A stretch of 64,000 bases of DNA from Siniperca chuatsi (GCF_020085105.1 NC_058057.1:22433860-22497859); one strand, 5' to 3'; positions 11,213 through 21,571 are shown, counted from the first letter of the stretch. A program made the numbers and translations. Notes: generated from the letters alone by a model not told the origin.

Positions 11213-11610
11213 GGTGTTTATTGTGTTTATCTTTAGCCGAAATCGCCTACCTGCTACGGAGATAGCTTAGCAGAGCTAGCGCTAGCAAGCTATGATTGCG
11301 CTTGTTTACTGTTAGCTAGCTTGACTGTGCAAAGTTAGTGGAGCATAACTTGGCTTAGGTTTGGTGTAGGCTCTTATTTAAAAAAACAACAGAAAAGAAA
11401 AGAAGCCTGTCAAAACCCCGAAATCGCCTACCTGCTACGGAGATAGCTTAGCAGAGCTAGCGCTAGCAAGCTATGATTGCGCTTGTTTACTGAAGTCATT
11501 CTCAATTGTGAAAAATGGTCTGAGAACTCAGAAATTTAAGCTAATCTGTGTTACTTAAGCCCTGCCCTCAGGAAGGAGTCTTCCTGAGTTTCTGCTGTTT
11601 TACCCAGAAA

Positions 11611-11643
11611 CTTAGGTCGCTGGTTCAAATCCAGCTCGAAGGA
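11611..11643 (+). pseudogene. tRNA-Tyr 3' fragment
   Basis: CTTAGGTCGCTGGTTCAAAT then CCAGCTCGAAGGA follow ACCCAGAAA. Same break as at 9815, in opposite orientation. One T-stem base differs from intact copies (CCAGCT for CCGGCT). Confidence 0.85.
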
Positions 11644-11846
11644 GGTGTTTATTGTGTTTATCTTTAGCCTGTCAAAACCACGCTAGCAAGCTATCATTGC
11701 ACTTGTATACTGTTAGCTAGCTTGACTGTGCAAAGTTAGTGGAGCATAATTTGGCTTAGGTTAGGTGTAGGCTCTTATTTAAAAAAAAAGACAGAAAAGA
11801 ATTGTAAATTAAAATGTGTGACCTAATCTAAATACGCCTGCTTTTT

Positions 11847-12012
11847 GGCTGCACCTCCCTCATCACTGTTAAGTACCTGATTAGCATATGATTGGCTTGA
11901 CCATGGTGATAATACACTGTGGTAGATCATTGGCAGGTTGAATCTCAGACCACCATTTCTGTTCAAAGAGGGGTTTTCTTTTTTCACAAAAATGGCTTCT
12001 TTGACTCCTGGA
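11847..12012 (-). mobile_element. GIY-YIG (Penelope-like) retroelement remnant
   Basis: On the minus strand this encodes a version of the C-terminal motif KEAIFVKKENPSLNRN followed by a GGLRFNLPT-like stretch, typical of fish retroelements with a GIY-YIG endonuclease. A short, non-functional fossil, inverted relative to the copies at 13218 and 16048. Confidence 0.6.
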
Positions 12013-12257
12013 GATGGTTTAACTTGGTTTATTTAGATAGGGTCACAAATTTCCATTCACAATTCTTTTCTCTCTTTTTATTTTAATTTTTTTTAGTAAA
12101 AGCCTACACCAACAGTTATCGCTAAGCTAACTTTGCACAGTCAAGCTAGCTAACAGTATACAAGTGTAACGATAGCTTGCTCGGCTAAGCTACCTCCGCA
12201 GCCGGTAGGTGTTTTTGGGGGCGTTTCGACGTGTTAAAGATAAAAAAAACAATCACC

Positions 12258-12304
12258 TCCTTCGAGCCAGATTTGAAGCAGCGACATAAGGATGTTATCG
12301 AAGG
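12258..12304 (-). pseudogene. tRNA-Tyr pseudogene, internal deletion
   Basis: 47 nt: the acceptor start CCTTCGATA is joined directly to ATCCTTATGTCGCTG and the T arm. The D arm, anticodon and intron are missing, and the T arm carries further changes (GCTTCAAATCTGG). Confidence 0.85.
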
Positions 12305-12615
12305 GCGTGACGCTTTATAAGAGCATGCCTTACACCCACCTGGCATCGTTTTTTTGCTTTACAACCTGCTTTTTGTGTCTTCGTTAGCAAGCTATCATTA
12401 CACTTGTATACTGTTAGCTAACTTGACTGTGCAAAGTTAGTGGAGCATAACTTGGTTTAAGTTTGGTGTAGGCTTTTTTTTGTAGAGACAGAAAGTTGTA
12501 AAGTTACAAAAAATGTGACTTACCCTCTTCCATTAGAGTAAAGACAAACAGATATGATTGGTTTATCTTGTTATAATACAATCGTGTTGTTATAGAGAGC
12601 AAGAAATGACTGATG

Positions 12616-12686
12616 TGGAGGATGCGGGCATCGATCCCGCTACCTCTCGCATGCTAAGCGGCGCTCTACCATTTGAGCTAATCCCC
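12616..12686 (-). pseudogene. tRNA-Ala (AGC) with two single-base losses
   Basis: 71 nt against 73 in intact copies: one G is missing from the 5' acceptor run (GGGGATT) and one base from the anticodon stem (GCGCCGCTTAGC for GCGCTCGCTTAGC). The equivalent gene in the next unit (15445) is intact, so the loss happened after the duplication, or is an assembly error. Confidence 0.75.
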
Positions 12687-13130
12687 GTGACGCACTACAA
12701 CGAGAGAGAAGTGAAGTGCGATTGGGTTCCTTGCATGGACGTATAACCAGAACAATGTATAATACATGCATGGTTCCTTGTCGGTCCAAACGTTGCTTTT
12801 TCTCTTTACTTATTACTTTATTAGTACACCGCTTGTTTATGTATGAAACTTTCTTGTTACCCCAGCAAGTCAAAATGCGAGTACTTGTTCTATGAGTACT
12901 GATAAGGAACTTTAGCTAAATGTTTTTATCATACTTTAACACACATAACATAACACACATAATGCTTATTTGGCTTAGAAGTTACCACACTTGGTTTATT
13001 AAGATAGGGTGACAAATTTCCATTCACAATTCATTGGTCATTGAGCCATGGTTTGTGTTGTATTCGCTGTATTATTACAGTCTGTCTATGTGTATTCAAA
13101 CGCAGTGAGCAACAGACTTTCAAAAGAAAA

Positions 13131-13217
13131 AGTACGTTAACGCGCGATAAACTAATTGTCGGCGTTAATTAATTAATGCGTTAACGCGATAAAAACGCGT
13201 TAACTTGCCCAGCCCTA
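13131..13217. mobile_element. hAT-like terminal fragment, GCGTTAACGCG type, copy 1
   Basis: Minus-strand sequence starts TAGGGCTGGGCAAGTTAACG and continues with GTTAACGCG palindromes. GGGCTGGGCAA ends with this TTAACGCG core are frequent in teleosts and resemble hAT termini. Only one end is seen; the superfamily call is tentative. Confidence 0.4.
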
Positions 13218-13690
13218 TTTAGAATCTTTGAAAGATTCTAAGTTGAGAGAAGTCTCAATAGGTTTGAAAGAGGAGCCAAAGAAGCCATTTTGTGAAAAAA
13301 GAAAACCCCTCTTTAAACAGAAATGGTGGTCTGAGATTCAACTTGCCAACCGTTTACCACAGTGTAGTAACACAATGGTCAAGCCAATCATATGCTAATC
13401 AAGTACTTAACAGTGATGAGGGAGGTGCAGCCAGAAAACAATAGGCCTGATTACTGGGCCATCATGGAAACAAAAGAAGGTCAGTTTCAGGTGAAACTAG
13501 GCAGGGTAAACAACAGACACTCAGGAAGATTCCTCCCTGAAGGCAGGGCCTAAGCAACCCAGAGTAGCTTAAATTTCTGAGTTCTCAGACCAGTTTCCCC
13601 AATGAGAATGACTTCCGGATGGGAGCCGAAACGTCTTGATTCTGAAAACAGTGTCCAGCTGACTACGACTGAAACCTTTTCTACGATGGA
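13218..13690 (+). mobile_element. GIY-YIG (Penelope-like) retroelement remnant
   Basis: Encodes KEAIL/F-type motif ...KKENPSLNRNGGLRFNLP followed by a histidine- and serine-rich tail, the usual C-terminus of fish Penelope-like proteins, and ends in the phrase GGATGGGAGCCGAAACGTCT seen at many fish retroelement ends. A broken fossil with several breaks. Confidence 0.65.
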
Positions 13691-13962
13691 ACATTCCTGG
13701 ACGAATGAGGGACTACACCGTCTTTACCTTTTCTTGTTGCACCAGCACTCACAAAATGATCTACAGGATTAAAGCTACGAACTCACCATCTGGAAGGTTT
13801 TCATCTTGGCCTGGAGGCATCTTGTAAAGCAGAAGAAAAACAATGTCATGTTATGGGGAAAGTTAAAGGAAACTTCCTGTGTACCATGAAGCTGTCAGAC
13901 GGGGTGAAGGGTCAGTTATGGCCGCAACATGTTGGATACTCTGTCCGCAGGCACGTCCAGCC

Positions 13963-14051
13963 CCTTCGATAGCTCAGTTGGTAGAGCGGAGGACTGTAGA
14001 GTATCAACACAAGACATCCTTAGGTCGCTGGTTCAAATCCGGCTCGAAGGA
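13963..14051 (+). tRNA. tRNA-Tyr (GUA), 16-nt intron
   Basis: Complete; identical in body and intron to the copy at 11124. The 3' flank GGTGTTTATCTTTAGCCGAA has no run of four Ts nearby. Confidence 0.94.
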
Positions 14052-14440
14052 GGTGTTTATCTTTAGCCGAAATCGCCTACCTGCTACGGAGATAGCTTAG
14101 CAGAGCTAGCGCTAGCAAGCTATGATTGCGCTTGTTTACTGTTAGCTAGCTTGACTGTGCAAAGTTAGTGGAGCATAACTTGGCTTAGGTTTGGTGTAGG
14201 CTCTTATTTAAAAAAACGACAGAAAAGAAAAGAAGCCTGTCAAAACCCCGAAATCGCCTACCTGCTACGGAGATAGCTTAGCAGAGCTAGCGCTAGCAAG
14301 CTATGATTGCGCTTGTTTACTGAAGTCATTCTCAATTGTGAAAAATGGTCTGAGAACTCAGAAATTTAAGCTAATCTGTGTTACTTAAGCCCTGCCCTCA
14401 GGAAGGAGTCTTCCTGAGTTTCTGCTGTTTTACCCAGAAA

Positions 14441-14473
14441 CTTAGGTCGCTGGTTCAAATCCAGCTCGAAGGA
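14441..14473 (+). pseudogene. tRNA-Tyr 3' fragment
   Basis: Same fragment and same ACCCAGAAA|CTTAGG junction as at 11611, carried along with the tandem unit. Confidence 0.85.
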
Positions 14474-14674
14474 GGTGTTTATTGTGTTTATCTTTAGCCT
14501 GTCAAAACCACGCTAGCAAGCTATCATTGCACTTGTATACTGTTAGCTAGCTTGACTGTGCAAAGTTAGTGGAGCATAATTTGGCTTAGGTTAGGTGTAG
14601 GCTCTTATTTAAAAAAAAGACAGAAAAGAATTGTAAATTAAAATGTGTGACCTAATCTAAATACGCCTGCTTTT

Positions 14675-14840
14675 TGGCTGCACCTCCCTCATCACTGTTA
14701 AGTACCTGATTAGCATATGATTGGCTTGACCATGGTGATAATACACTGTGGTAGATCATTGGCAGGTTGAATCTCAGACCACCATTTCTGTTCAAAGAGG
14801 GGTTTTCTTTTTTCACAAAAATGGCTTCTTTGACTCCTGG
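14675..14840 (-). mobile_element. GIY-YIG (Penelope-like) retroelement remnant
   Basis: Unit-2 counterpart of the inverted fragment at 11847-12012; fossil. Confidence 0.6.
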
Positions 14841-15086
14841 AGATGGTTTAACTTGGTTTATTTAGATAGGGTCACAAATTTCCATTCACAATTCTTTTCT
14901 CTCTTTTTATTTTAATTTTTTTTAGTAAAAGCCTACACCAACAGTTATCGCTAAGCTAACTTTGCACAGTCAAGCTAGCTAACAGTATACAAGTGTAACG
15001 ATAGCTTGCTCGGCTAAGCTACCTCCGCAGCCGGTAGGTGTTTTTGGGGGCGTTTCGACGTGTTAAAGATAAAAAAAACAATCACC

Positions 15087-15133
15087 TCCTTCGAGCCAGA
15101 TTTGAACCAGCGACATAAGGATGTTATCGAAGG
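15087..15133 (-). pseudogene. tRNA-Tyr pseudogene, internal deletion
   Basis: Same 47-nt deleted form as 12258-12304 but with an intact GGTTCAAATC box, showing that the copy in unit 1 gained one more change. Confidence 0.85.
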
Positions 15134-15444
15134 GCGTGACGCTTTATAAGAGCATGCCTTACACCCACCTGGCATCGTTTTTTTGCTTTACAACCTGCTT
15201 TTTGTGTCTTCGTTAGCAAGCTATCATTACACTTGTATACTGTTAGCTAACTTGACTGTGCAAAGTTAGTGGAGCATAACTTGGTTTAAGTTTGGTGTAG
15301 GCTTTTTTTTGTAGAGACAGAAAGTTGTAAAGTTACAAAAAATGTGACTTACCCTCTTCCATTAGAGTAAAGACAAACAGATATGATTGGTTTATCTTGT
15401 TATAATACAATCGTGTTGTTATAGAGAGCAAGAAATGACTGATG

Positions 15445-15517
15445 TGGAGGATGCGGGCATCGATCCCGCTACCTCTCGCATGCTAAGCGAGCGCTCTACC
15501 ATTTGAGCTAATCCCCC
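15445..15517 (-). tRNA. tRNA-Ala (AGC)
   Basis: Complete 73-nt gene on the minus strand with all arms paired. Downstream sequence is CATCAGTCATTTCTTGC, with no run of four Ts. Confidence 0.95.
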
Positions 15518-15960
15518 GTGACGCACTACAACGAGAGGAAGTGAAGTGCGATTGGGTTCCTTGCATGGACGTATAACCAGAACAATGTATAATACATGCA
15601 TGGTTCCTTGTCGGTCCAAACGTTGCTTTTTCTCTTTACTTATTACTTTATTAGTACACCGCTTGTTTATGTATGAAACTTTCTTGTTACCCCAGCAAGT
15701 CAAAATGCGAGTACTTGTTCTATGAGTACTGATAAGGAACTTTAGCTAAATGTTTTTATCATACTTTAACACACATAACATAACACACATAATGCTTATT
15801 TGGCTTAGAAGTTACCACACTTGGTTTATTAAGATAGGGTGACAAATTTCCATTCACAATTCATTGGTCATTGAGCCATGGTTTGTGTTGTATTCGCTGT
15901 ATTATTACAGTCTGTCTATGTGTATTCAAACGCAGTGAGCAACAGACTTTCAAAAGAAAA

Positions 15961-16047
15961 GTACGCGTTACGCGCGATAAACTAATTGTCGGCGTTAATT
16001 AATTAATGCGTTAACGCGATAAAAACGCGTTAACTTGCCCAGCCCTA
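15961..16047. mobile_element. hAT-like terminal fragment, copy 2
   Basis: Unit-2 copy of 13131-13217, starting GTACGCGTTACGCGCG instead of GTACGTTAACGCGCG. Confidence 0.4.
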
Positions 16048-16520
16048 CTTAGAATCTTTGAAAGATTCTAAGTTGAGAGAAGTCTCAATAGGTTTGAAAG
16101 AGGAGCCAAAGAAGCCATTTTTGTGAAAAAAGAAAACCCCTCTTTAAACAGAAATGGTGGTCTGAGATTCAACTTGCCAACCGTTTACCACAGTGTAGTA
16201 ACACAATGGTCAAGCCAATCATATGCTAATCAAGTACTTAACAGTGATGAGGGAGGTGCAGCCAGAAAACAATAGGCCTGATTACTGGGCCATCATGGAA
16301 ACAAAAGAAGGTCAGTTTCAGGTGAAACTAGGCAGGGTAAACAACAGACACTCAGGAAGATTCCTCCCTGAAGGCAGGGCCTAAGCAACCCAGAGTAGCT
16401 TAAATTTCTGAGTTCTCAGACCAGTTTCCCCAATGAGAATGACTTCCGGATGGGAGCCGAAACGTCTTGATTCTGAAAACAGTGTCCAGATGACTACAAC
16501 TGAAACCTTTTCTACGATGG
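16048..16520 (+). mobile_element. GIY-YIG (Penelope-like) retroelement remnant
   Basis: Counterpart of 13218-13690 with the same KKENPSLNRNGG motif; broken fossil. Confidence 0.65.
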
Positions 16521-16793
16521 AACATTCCTGGACGAATGAGGGACTACACCGTCTTTACCTTTTCTTGTTGCACCAGCACTCACAAAATGATCTACAGGAT
16601 TAAAGCTACGAACTCACCATCTGGAAGGTTTTCATCTTGGCCTGGAGGCATCTTGTAAAGCAGAAGAAAAACAATGTCATGTTATGGGGAAAGTTAAAGG
16701 AAACTTCCTGTGTACCATGAAGCTGTCAGACGGGGTGAAGGGTCAGTTATGGCCGCAACATGTTGGATACTCTGTCCGCAGGCACGTCCAGCC

Positions 16794-16882
16794 CCTTCGA
16801 TAGCTCAGTTGGTAGAGCGGAGGACTGTAGAGTATCAACACAAGACATCCTTAGGTCGCTGGTTCAAATCCGGCTCGAAGGA
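16794..16882 (+). tRNA. tRNA-Tyr (GUA), 16-nt intron
   Basis: Complete tRNA-Tyr; flank as at 11124 (GGTGTTTATTGTGTTTATCT), without a T4 run nearby. Confidence 0.94.
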
Positions 16883-17097
16883 GGTGTTTATTGTGTTTAT
16901 CTTTAGCCTGTCAAACCCCCGAAATCGCCTACCTGCTACGGAGATAGCTTAGCAGAGCTAGCGCTAGCAAGCTATGATTGCGCTTGTTTACTGTTAGCTA
17001 GCTTGACTGTGCAAAGTTAGTGGAGCATAACTTGGCTTAGGTTTGGTGTAGGCTCTTATTTAAAAAAACGACAGAAAAGAATTGTAAATGAGTAACG

Positions 17098-17170
17098 TGG
17101 AGGATGCGGGCATCGATCCAGCTACCTCTCGCATGCTAAGCGAGCGCTCTACCATTTGAGCTAATCCCCC
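17098..17170 (-). tRNA. tRNA-Ala (AGC), one T-stem mismatch
   Basis: 73 nt and complete except that the T stem reads GCTGG/CCCGC instead of GCGGG/CCCGC, giving a T-C mismatch and altering the B box. May be weakened. Confidence 0.85.
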
Positions 17171-17613
17171 GTGACGCACTACAACGAGAGGAAGTGAAGT
17201 GCGATTGGGTTCCTTGCATGGACGTATAACCAGAACAATGTATAATACATGCATGGTTCCTTGTCGGTCCAAACGTTGCTTTTTCTCTTTACTTATTACT
17301 TTATTAGTACACCGCTTGTTTATGTATGAAACTTTCGTGTTACCCCAGCAAGTCAAAATGCGAGTACTTGTTCTATGAGTACTGATTAGGAACTTTAGCT
17401 AAATGTTTTTATCATACTTTAACACACATAACATAACACACATAATGCTTATTTGGCTTAGAAGTTACCACACTTGGTTTATTAAGATAGGGTGACAAAT
17501 TTCCATTCACAATTCATTGGTCATTGAGCCATGGTTTGTGTTGTATTCGCTGTATTATTACAGTCTGTCTATGTGTATTCAAACGCAGTGAGCAACAGAC
17601 TTTCAAAAGAAAA

Positions 17614-17700
17614 AGTACGTTAACGCGCGATAAACTAATTGTCGGCGTTAATTAATTAATGCGTTAACGCGATAAAAACGCGTTAACTTGCCCAGCCCTA
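17614..17700. mobile_element. hAT-like terminal fragment, copy 3
   Basis: Unit-3 copy of 13131-13217. Confidence 0.4.
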
Positions 17701-18170
17701 TTTAGAATCTTTGAAAGATTCTAAGTTGAGAGAAGTCTCAATAGGTTTGAAAGAGGAGCCAAAGAAGCCATTTTGTGAAAAAAGAAAACCCCTCTTTAAA
17801 CAGAAATGGTGGTCTGAGATTCAACTTGCCAACCGTTTACCACAGTGTAGTAACACAATGGTCAAGCCAATCATATGCTAATCAAGTACTTAACAGTGAT
17901 GAGGGAGGTGCAGCCAGAAAACAATAGGCCTGATTACTGGGCCATCATGGAAACAAAAGAAGGTCAGTTTCAGGTGAAACTAGGCAGGGTAAACAACAGA
18001 CACTCAGGAAGATTCCTCCCTGAAGGCAGGGCCTAAGCAACCCAGAGTAGCTTAAATTTCTGAGTTCTCAGACCAGTTTCCCCAATGAGAATGACTTCCG
18101 GATGGGAGCCGAAACGTCTTGATTCTGAAAACAGTGTCCAGCTGACTACGACTGAAACCTTTTCTACGAT
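17701..18170 (+). mobile_element. GIY-YIG (Penelope-like) retroelement remnant
   Basis: Unit-3 counterpart of 13218-13690; broken fossil. Confidence 0.65.
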
Positions 18171-18445
18171 GGAACATTCCTGGACGAATGAGGGACTACA
18201 CCGTCTTTACCTTTTCTTGTTGCACCAGCACTCACAAAATGATCTACAGGATTAAAGCTACGAACTCACCATCTGGAAGGTTTTCATCTTGGCCTGGAGG
18301 CATCTTGTAAAGCAGAAGAAAAACAATGTCATGTTATGGGGAAAGTTAAAGGAAACTTCCTGTGTACCATGAAGCTGTCAGACGGGGTGAAGGGTCAGTT
18401 ATGGCCGCAACATGTTGGATACTCTGTCCGCAGGCACGTCCAGCC

Positions 18446-18541
18446 CCTTCGATAGCTCAGTTGGTAGAGCGGAGGACTGTAGAGTATCACACATCAACAC
18501 AAGACATCCTTAGGTCGCTGGTTCAAATCCGGCTCGAAGGA
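18446..18541 (+). tRNA. tRNA-Tyr (GUA), 23-nt intron
   Basis: Identical to the copy at 7580 including the 23-nt intron. Followed by GGTGTTTTTTTTTAGTCG, a strong Pol III terminator. The tRNA-Ala at 19054 lies 512 bp downstream. Confidence 0.96.
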
Positions 18542-19053
18542 GGTGTTTTTTTTTAGTCGAAACGCGCTAAACAAAAACACCTACCTGCTGCGGAGGTAGC
18601 TTTAGCAGAGCTAGCGCTAGTTAGCAAAGTTAGCCGGGAGATAACTGTTGGTTTAACCTTTTATTTAAAAATCGAGACAGAAAGGAATTGTGAATGAAAA
18701 TCTGTGGCACTATCTAAAATATACCTACTTCTACCAAATAAGTGTGTTAAAGTATGATGAAAACATTTAGCTAAAGTTCTTAATCAGACAGGTAACAGAA
18801 TTTGGCATAACACCGGACCATCCTTCGTTGATTCTCCACTCAACTTTTTAACAGTTAAGAGTATAAAACTCTTTCTGTAACCTCACACTCATCTTTTACC
18901 TGCCGAGTTACATGGGTGATTATAGTGCCACAATACAAGTACTCACATTTTTACTTCATTACGGTTAAGGATGAATTATTGGCTTTTCGTTGTGGAGCAC
19001 GCATACTGGCCATCGCCGTATATAATGTGACGTCATGAAGTGCATTGCATCAC

Positions 19054-19125
19054 GGGGGATTAGCTCAAATGGTAGAGCGCTCGCTTAGCATGCGAGAGGT
19101 AGCGGATCGATGCCCGCATCCTCCA
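19054..19125 (+). pseudogene. tRNA-Ala (AGC) lacking one T-stem base
   Basis: 72 nt: the T arm reads AGCGGATCGATGCCCGC, one G short of the intact copies. Either a damaged gene or a base-calling error close to the assembly gap; its counterpart at 8193 is intact. Confidence 0.75.
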
Positions 19126-19622
19126 ATACTTTCTTTCTCTTGACAAAGGATCTCACCGACTCTAAAGTCAGCTTCCGATTCAGTTAAGGGAAACTTAACT
19201 TACATTGCTGAGCAACCGATCGATCCTCTTGTACTTCATTTGAGTATTTCTGTTTTTTGCTACTGTATACTTCTATGAAGGAAAGCGTTGTATACTCTTA
19301 ATTGCTTTGAGACCGTCGGTGAAAGTTCTGTTAGCAGTCTGATTAGGAACTTTAGCTTTAGCTAAATGTTTAACTTTAACATACACCAAACAAGGCGTAT
19401 TTATATTAGGTCACAAATTTGAATTTACAATTCTTTTCTGTCTTTAAAAAAAAGCCTAAACCAAGTTATCTCTCCGCTAACTTTGCACAGTCAAGCTAGC
19501 TAACAGTATACAAGTTTAACGATAGCTTGCTAACGCTAGCGCTAGCTCTGCTACCTCCGCAGCAGGTAGGTGTTTTTTGTTTAGGCGTTTCGACGGGTTA
19601 AAGATAAAAAGAAACCTCCTTC

Positions 19623-19722
19623 NNNNNNNNNNNNNNNNNNNNNNNNNNNNNNNNNNNNNNNNNNNNNNNNNNNNNNNNNNNNNNNNNNNNNNNNNNNNNN
19701 NNNNNNNNNNNNNNNNNNNNNN
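19623..19722. other. Assembly gap, 100 N
   Basis: Exactly 100 undetermined bases, the usual placeholder for a gap of unknown length. It interrupts the array, so the true copy number is unknown. Confidence 1.
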
Positions 19723-19790
19723 ATTAGCATATGATTGGCTTGACCATTGTGTTACTACACTGTGGTAAACGGTTGGCAAGTTGAATCTCA
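19723..19790 (-). mobile_element. GIY-YIG retroelement remnant at gap edge
   Basis: Inverted copy of part of 17820-17890 (TTGAGATTCAACTTGCCAAC...). Fossil, truncated by the gap. Confidence 0.5.
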
Positions 19791-20858
19791 AAAATTATGT
19801 TTGTCTTTTTCTGTTTAATGGACAAGGATCAGTCACATTTCTTTGTAACTTTACAACTTTCTGTCTTTTATTCAGTTCCCCACCCTCTTACTATGAAGTT
19901 TTGGTAGCATTGCTAATATAAAATAATATTTACATATTACTTTATTCTAATAATAGAATAAAGGTTTCATAAATCTGAAGCTGTGTTTAAAAGAGTCTCT
20001 GGCTTTTCTGGGATAATCTAGATCTGACCAGACTAAGTAAGGTGGTTTTTGATCTGAACCTGGTCCAATGTGGTCTAGATGTGAAAAAAGCAGTGAAATC
20101 TCCGCCTTTAGCCAAATGTTTTTATCATAGTTTAACACACACTTAATTGGTAGATGTTATCAAACGAGGTGTATTTACGTAGGGTCTACTGGATTACTGT
20201 GCAAAAACACAACTTTATAACTACACATTGATCTGTCATAAGCAGGATGTATGCAAAATAACGTCATTGTCCTTTTTAACATCAACATTTTAAAAGGAAA
20301 ATAATGATGATAGTGAGGTAGCTTAACCGAGCAATGCGGGCATTATTTTATTTAATGTAAAACATTACTTACCAACTGTATTTCGGGCACCTGAGACACC
20401 AGGTGGGGATTCAGACTGGACTACAGGCTGGATGAAAAAAAAGGCTCTTATGAGGCATAACTCCATGTTGGGCGTGTAGCTATCATTACACTTGTATACT
20501 GTTAGCTAGCTTGACTGTGCAAAGTTAGTGGAGCATAACTTGGCTTAGGTTTGGTGTAGGCTTTTTTTTAAGACAGAAAAGAATTGTACATTAAAATGTG
20601 TGACCTAATCTAAATATGCCTTGTTTGGTGTATGTTAAAGTAAAGCATTTAGCTAAAGCTAAAGTTCCTAATCAGACAGCTAACAGAATTTGGCAGAATT
20701 TCTACCCAAGGTCTTAAAGCAATTAAGAGTATACAACACTTTCTTCATAGTACAAGAGGATCGATCGGTTGCTCAGCAATGTAAGTTAAGTTTCCCTTAA
20801 CTGAATGGGAAGCTGACTTTAGAGTCGGTGAGATCCTTTGTCAAGAGAAAGAAAGTAT

Positions 20859-20931
20859 TGGAGGATGCGGGCATCGATCCCGCTACCTCTCGCATGCTAA
20901 GCGAGCGCTCTACCATTTGAGCTAATCCCCC
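20859..20931 (-). tRNA. tRNA-Ala (AGC)
   Basis: Complete 73-nt gene. Downstream AATACTTTCTTTCTCTTGAC as at 8193, with no T4 run. Confidence 0.95.
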
Positions 20932-21482
20932 GTGATGCAATGCACTTCATGACGTCACATTATATACGGCGAAGTATTTATGTGCGATGGCTAGTATGCG
21001 TGCTCCACAACAAAAAGCCAATAATTCATCCTTAACCGTAATAAAGTAAAAATGTGAGTACTTGTATTGTAGCACTATAATCACCCATGTAACTCGGCAG
21101 GTAAAAGATGAGTGTGAGGTTACAGAAAGAGTTTTATACTCTTAACTGTTAAAAAGTTGAGTGGAGAATCAACGAAGGATGGTCCGGTGTTATCCCAAAT
21201 TCTGTTACCTGTCTGATTAAGAACTTTAGCTAAATGTTTTCATCATACTTTAACATACTAAACGCATATTTGGTAGAAGTAGGTGTATTTTAGATAGTGC
21301 CACAGATTTTCATTCACAATTCTTTTCTGTCTTGATTTTTAAATAAAAGGTTAAACCAACAGTTATCTCCCGGCTAACTTTGCACAGTCAAGCTAGCTAG
21401 CGCTGGCTTTGCTAAGCTAACTCCGCAGCAGGTAGGCGTTTTTTGTGGCGTTTCGACGGGTTAAAGATAAAAAACAAACACC

Positions 21483-21571
21483 TCCTTCGAGCCGGATTTG
21501 AACCAGCGACCTAAGGATGTCTTGTGTTGATACTCTACAGTCCTCCGCTCTACCAACTGAGCTATCGAAGG
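21483..21571 (-). tRNA. tRNA-Tyr (GUA), 16-nt intron
   Basis: Complete; intron AGTATCAACACAAGAC. Followed by GGTGTTTGTTTTTTATC, a good Pol III terminator. Confidence 0.96.

Larger units (their letters stand above)
10832..13671. repeat. Tandem unit 1 of the tRNA array (about 2.84 kb)
   Basis: Runs from TGAAACCTTTTCTACGATGG to the next occurrence of the same phrase. It is nearly identical to 13672-16502. Contents in order: exon-like segment (-), tRNA-Tyr (+), broken tRNA-Tyr piece (+), inverted element remnant, broken tRNA-Tyr (-), tRNA-Ala (-), hAT-like end, element remnant (+). Differences between units are scattered single bases and short indels, so the duplication is recent. Confidence 0.85.
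13672..16502. repeat. Tandem unit 2 of the tRNA array (about 2.83 kb)
   Basis: Near-identical to 10832-13671 with the same order of parts. It lacks a short stretch after the tRNA-Tyr (ATTGTGTTT) present in unit 1 and has an intact tRNA-Ala where unit 1 has a damaged one. Confidence 0.85.
16503..18152. repeat. Tandem unit 3, shortened (about 1.65 kb)
   Basis: Same start and end as units 1 and 2 but lacks the inner 1.18 kb (broken tRNA-Tyr pieces and the inverted element). The tRNA-Tyr flank leads straight to the tRNA-Ala at 17098. Confidence 0.85.
18401..19622. repeat. Second direct copy of the Tyr-Ala module
   Basis: Repeats 7535-8760 at an offset of about 10.86 kb with few differences, through the tRNA-Tyr (+), tRNA-Ala (+) and the inverted flank that leads into a minus-strand tRNA-Tyr. 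That last gene is cut by the assembly gap: only its terminal TCCTTC remains at 19617-19622. Confidence 0.85.

Noticed and set aside
12640-17356. Minus-strand frame MTCWGNKKVSYINKRCTNKV at three places
   Set aside because: It reads through tRNA-Ala into unique flank; it repeats because the unit repeats, and shows no protein-like features.
11040-18556. Repeated open frame starting MYHEAVRRGEGSVMAATCWI at 11040, 13879, 16710 and 18362
   Set aside because: The frame runs straight through the tRNA-Tyr gene and its flank; its conservation is explained by the DNA duplication and by the tRNA.
7535-19622. Regularly spaced repeats suggesting a CRISPR array
   Set aside because: Units are kilobases long, hold tRNA genes, and the genome is eukaryotic.
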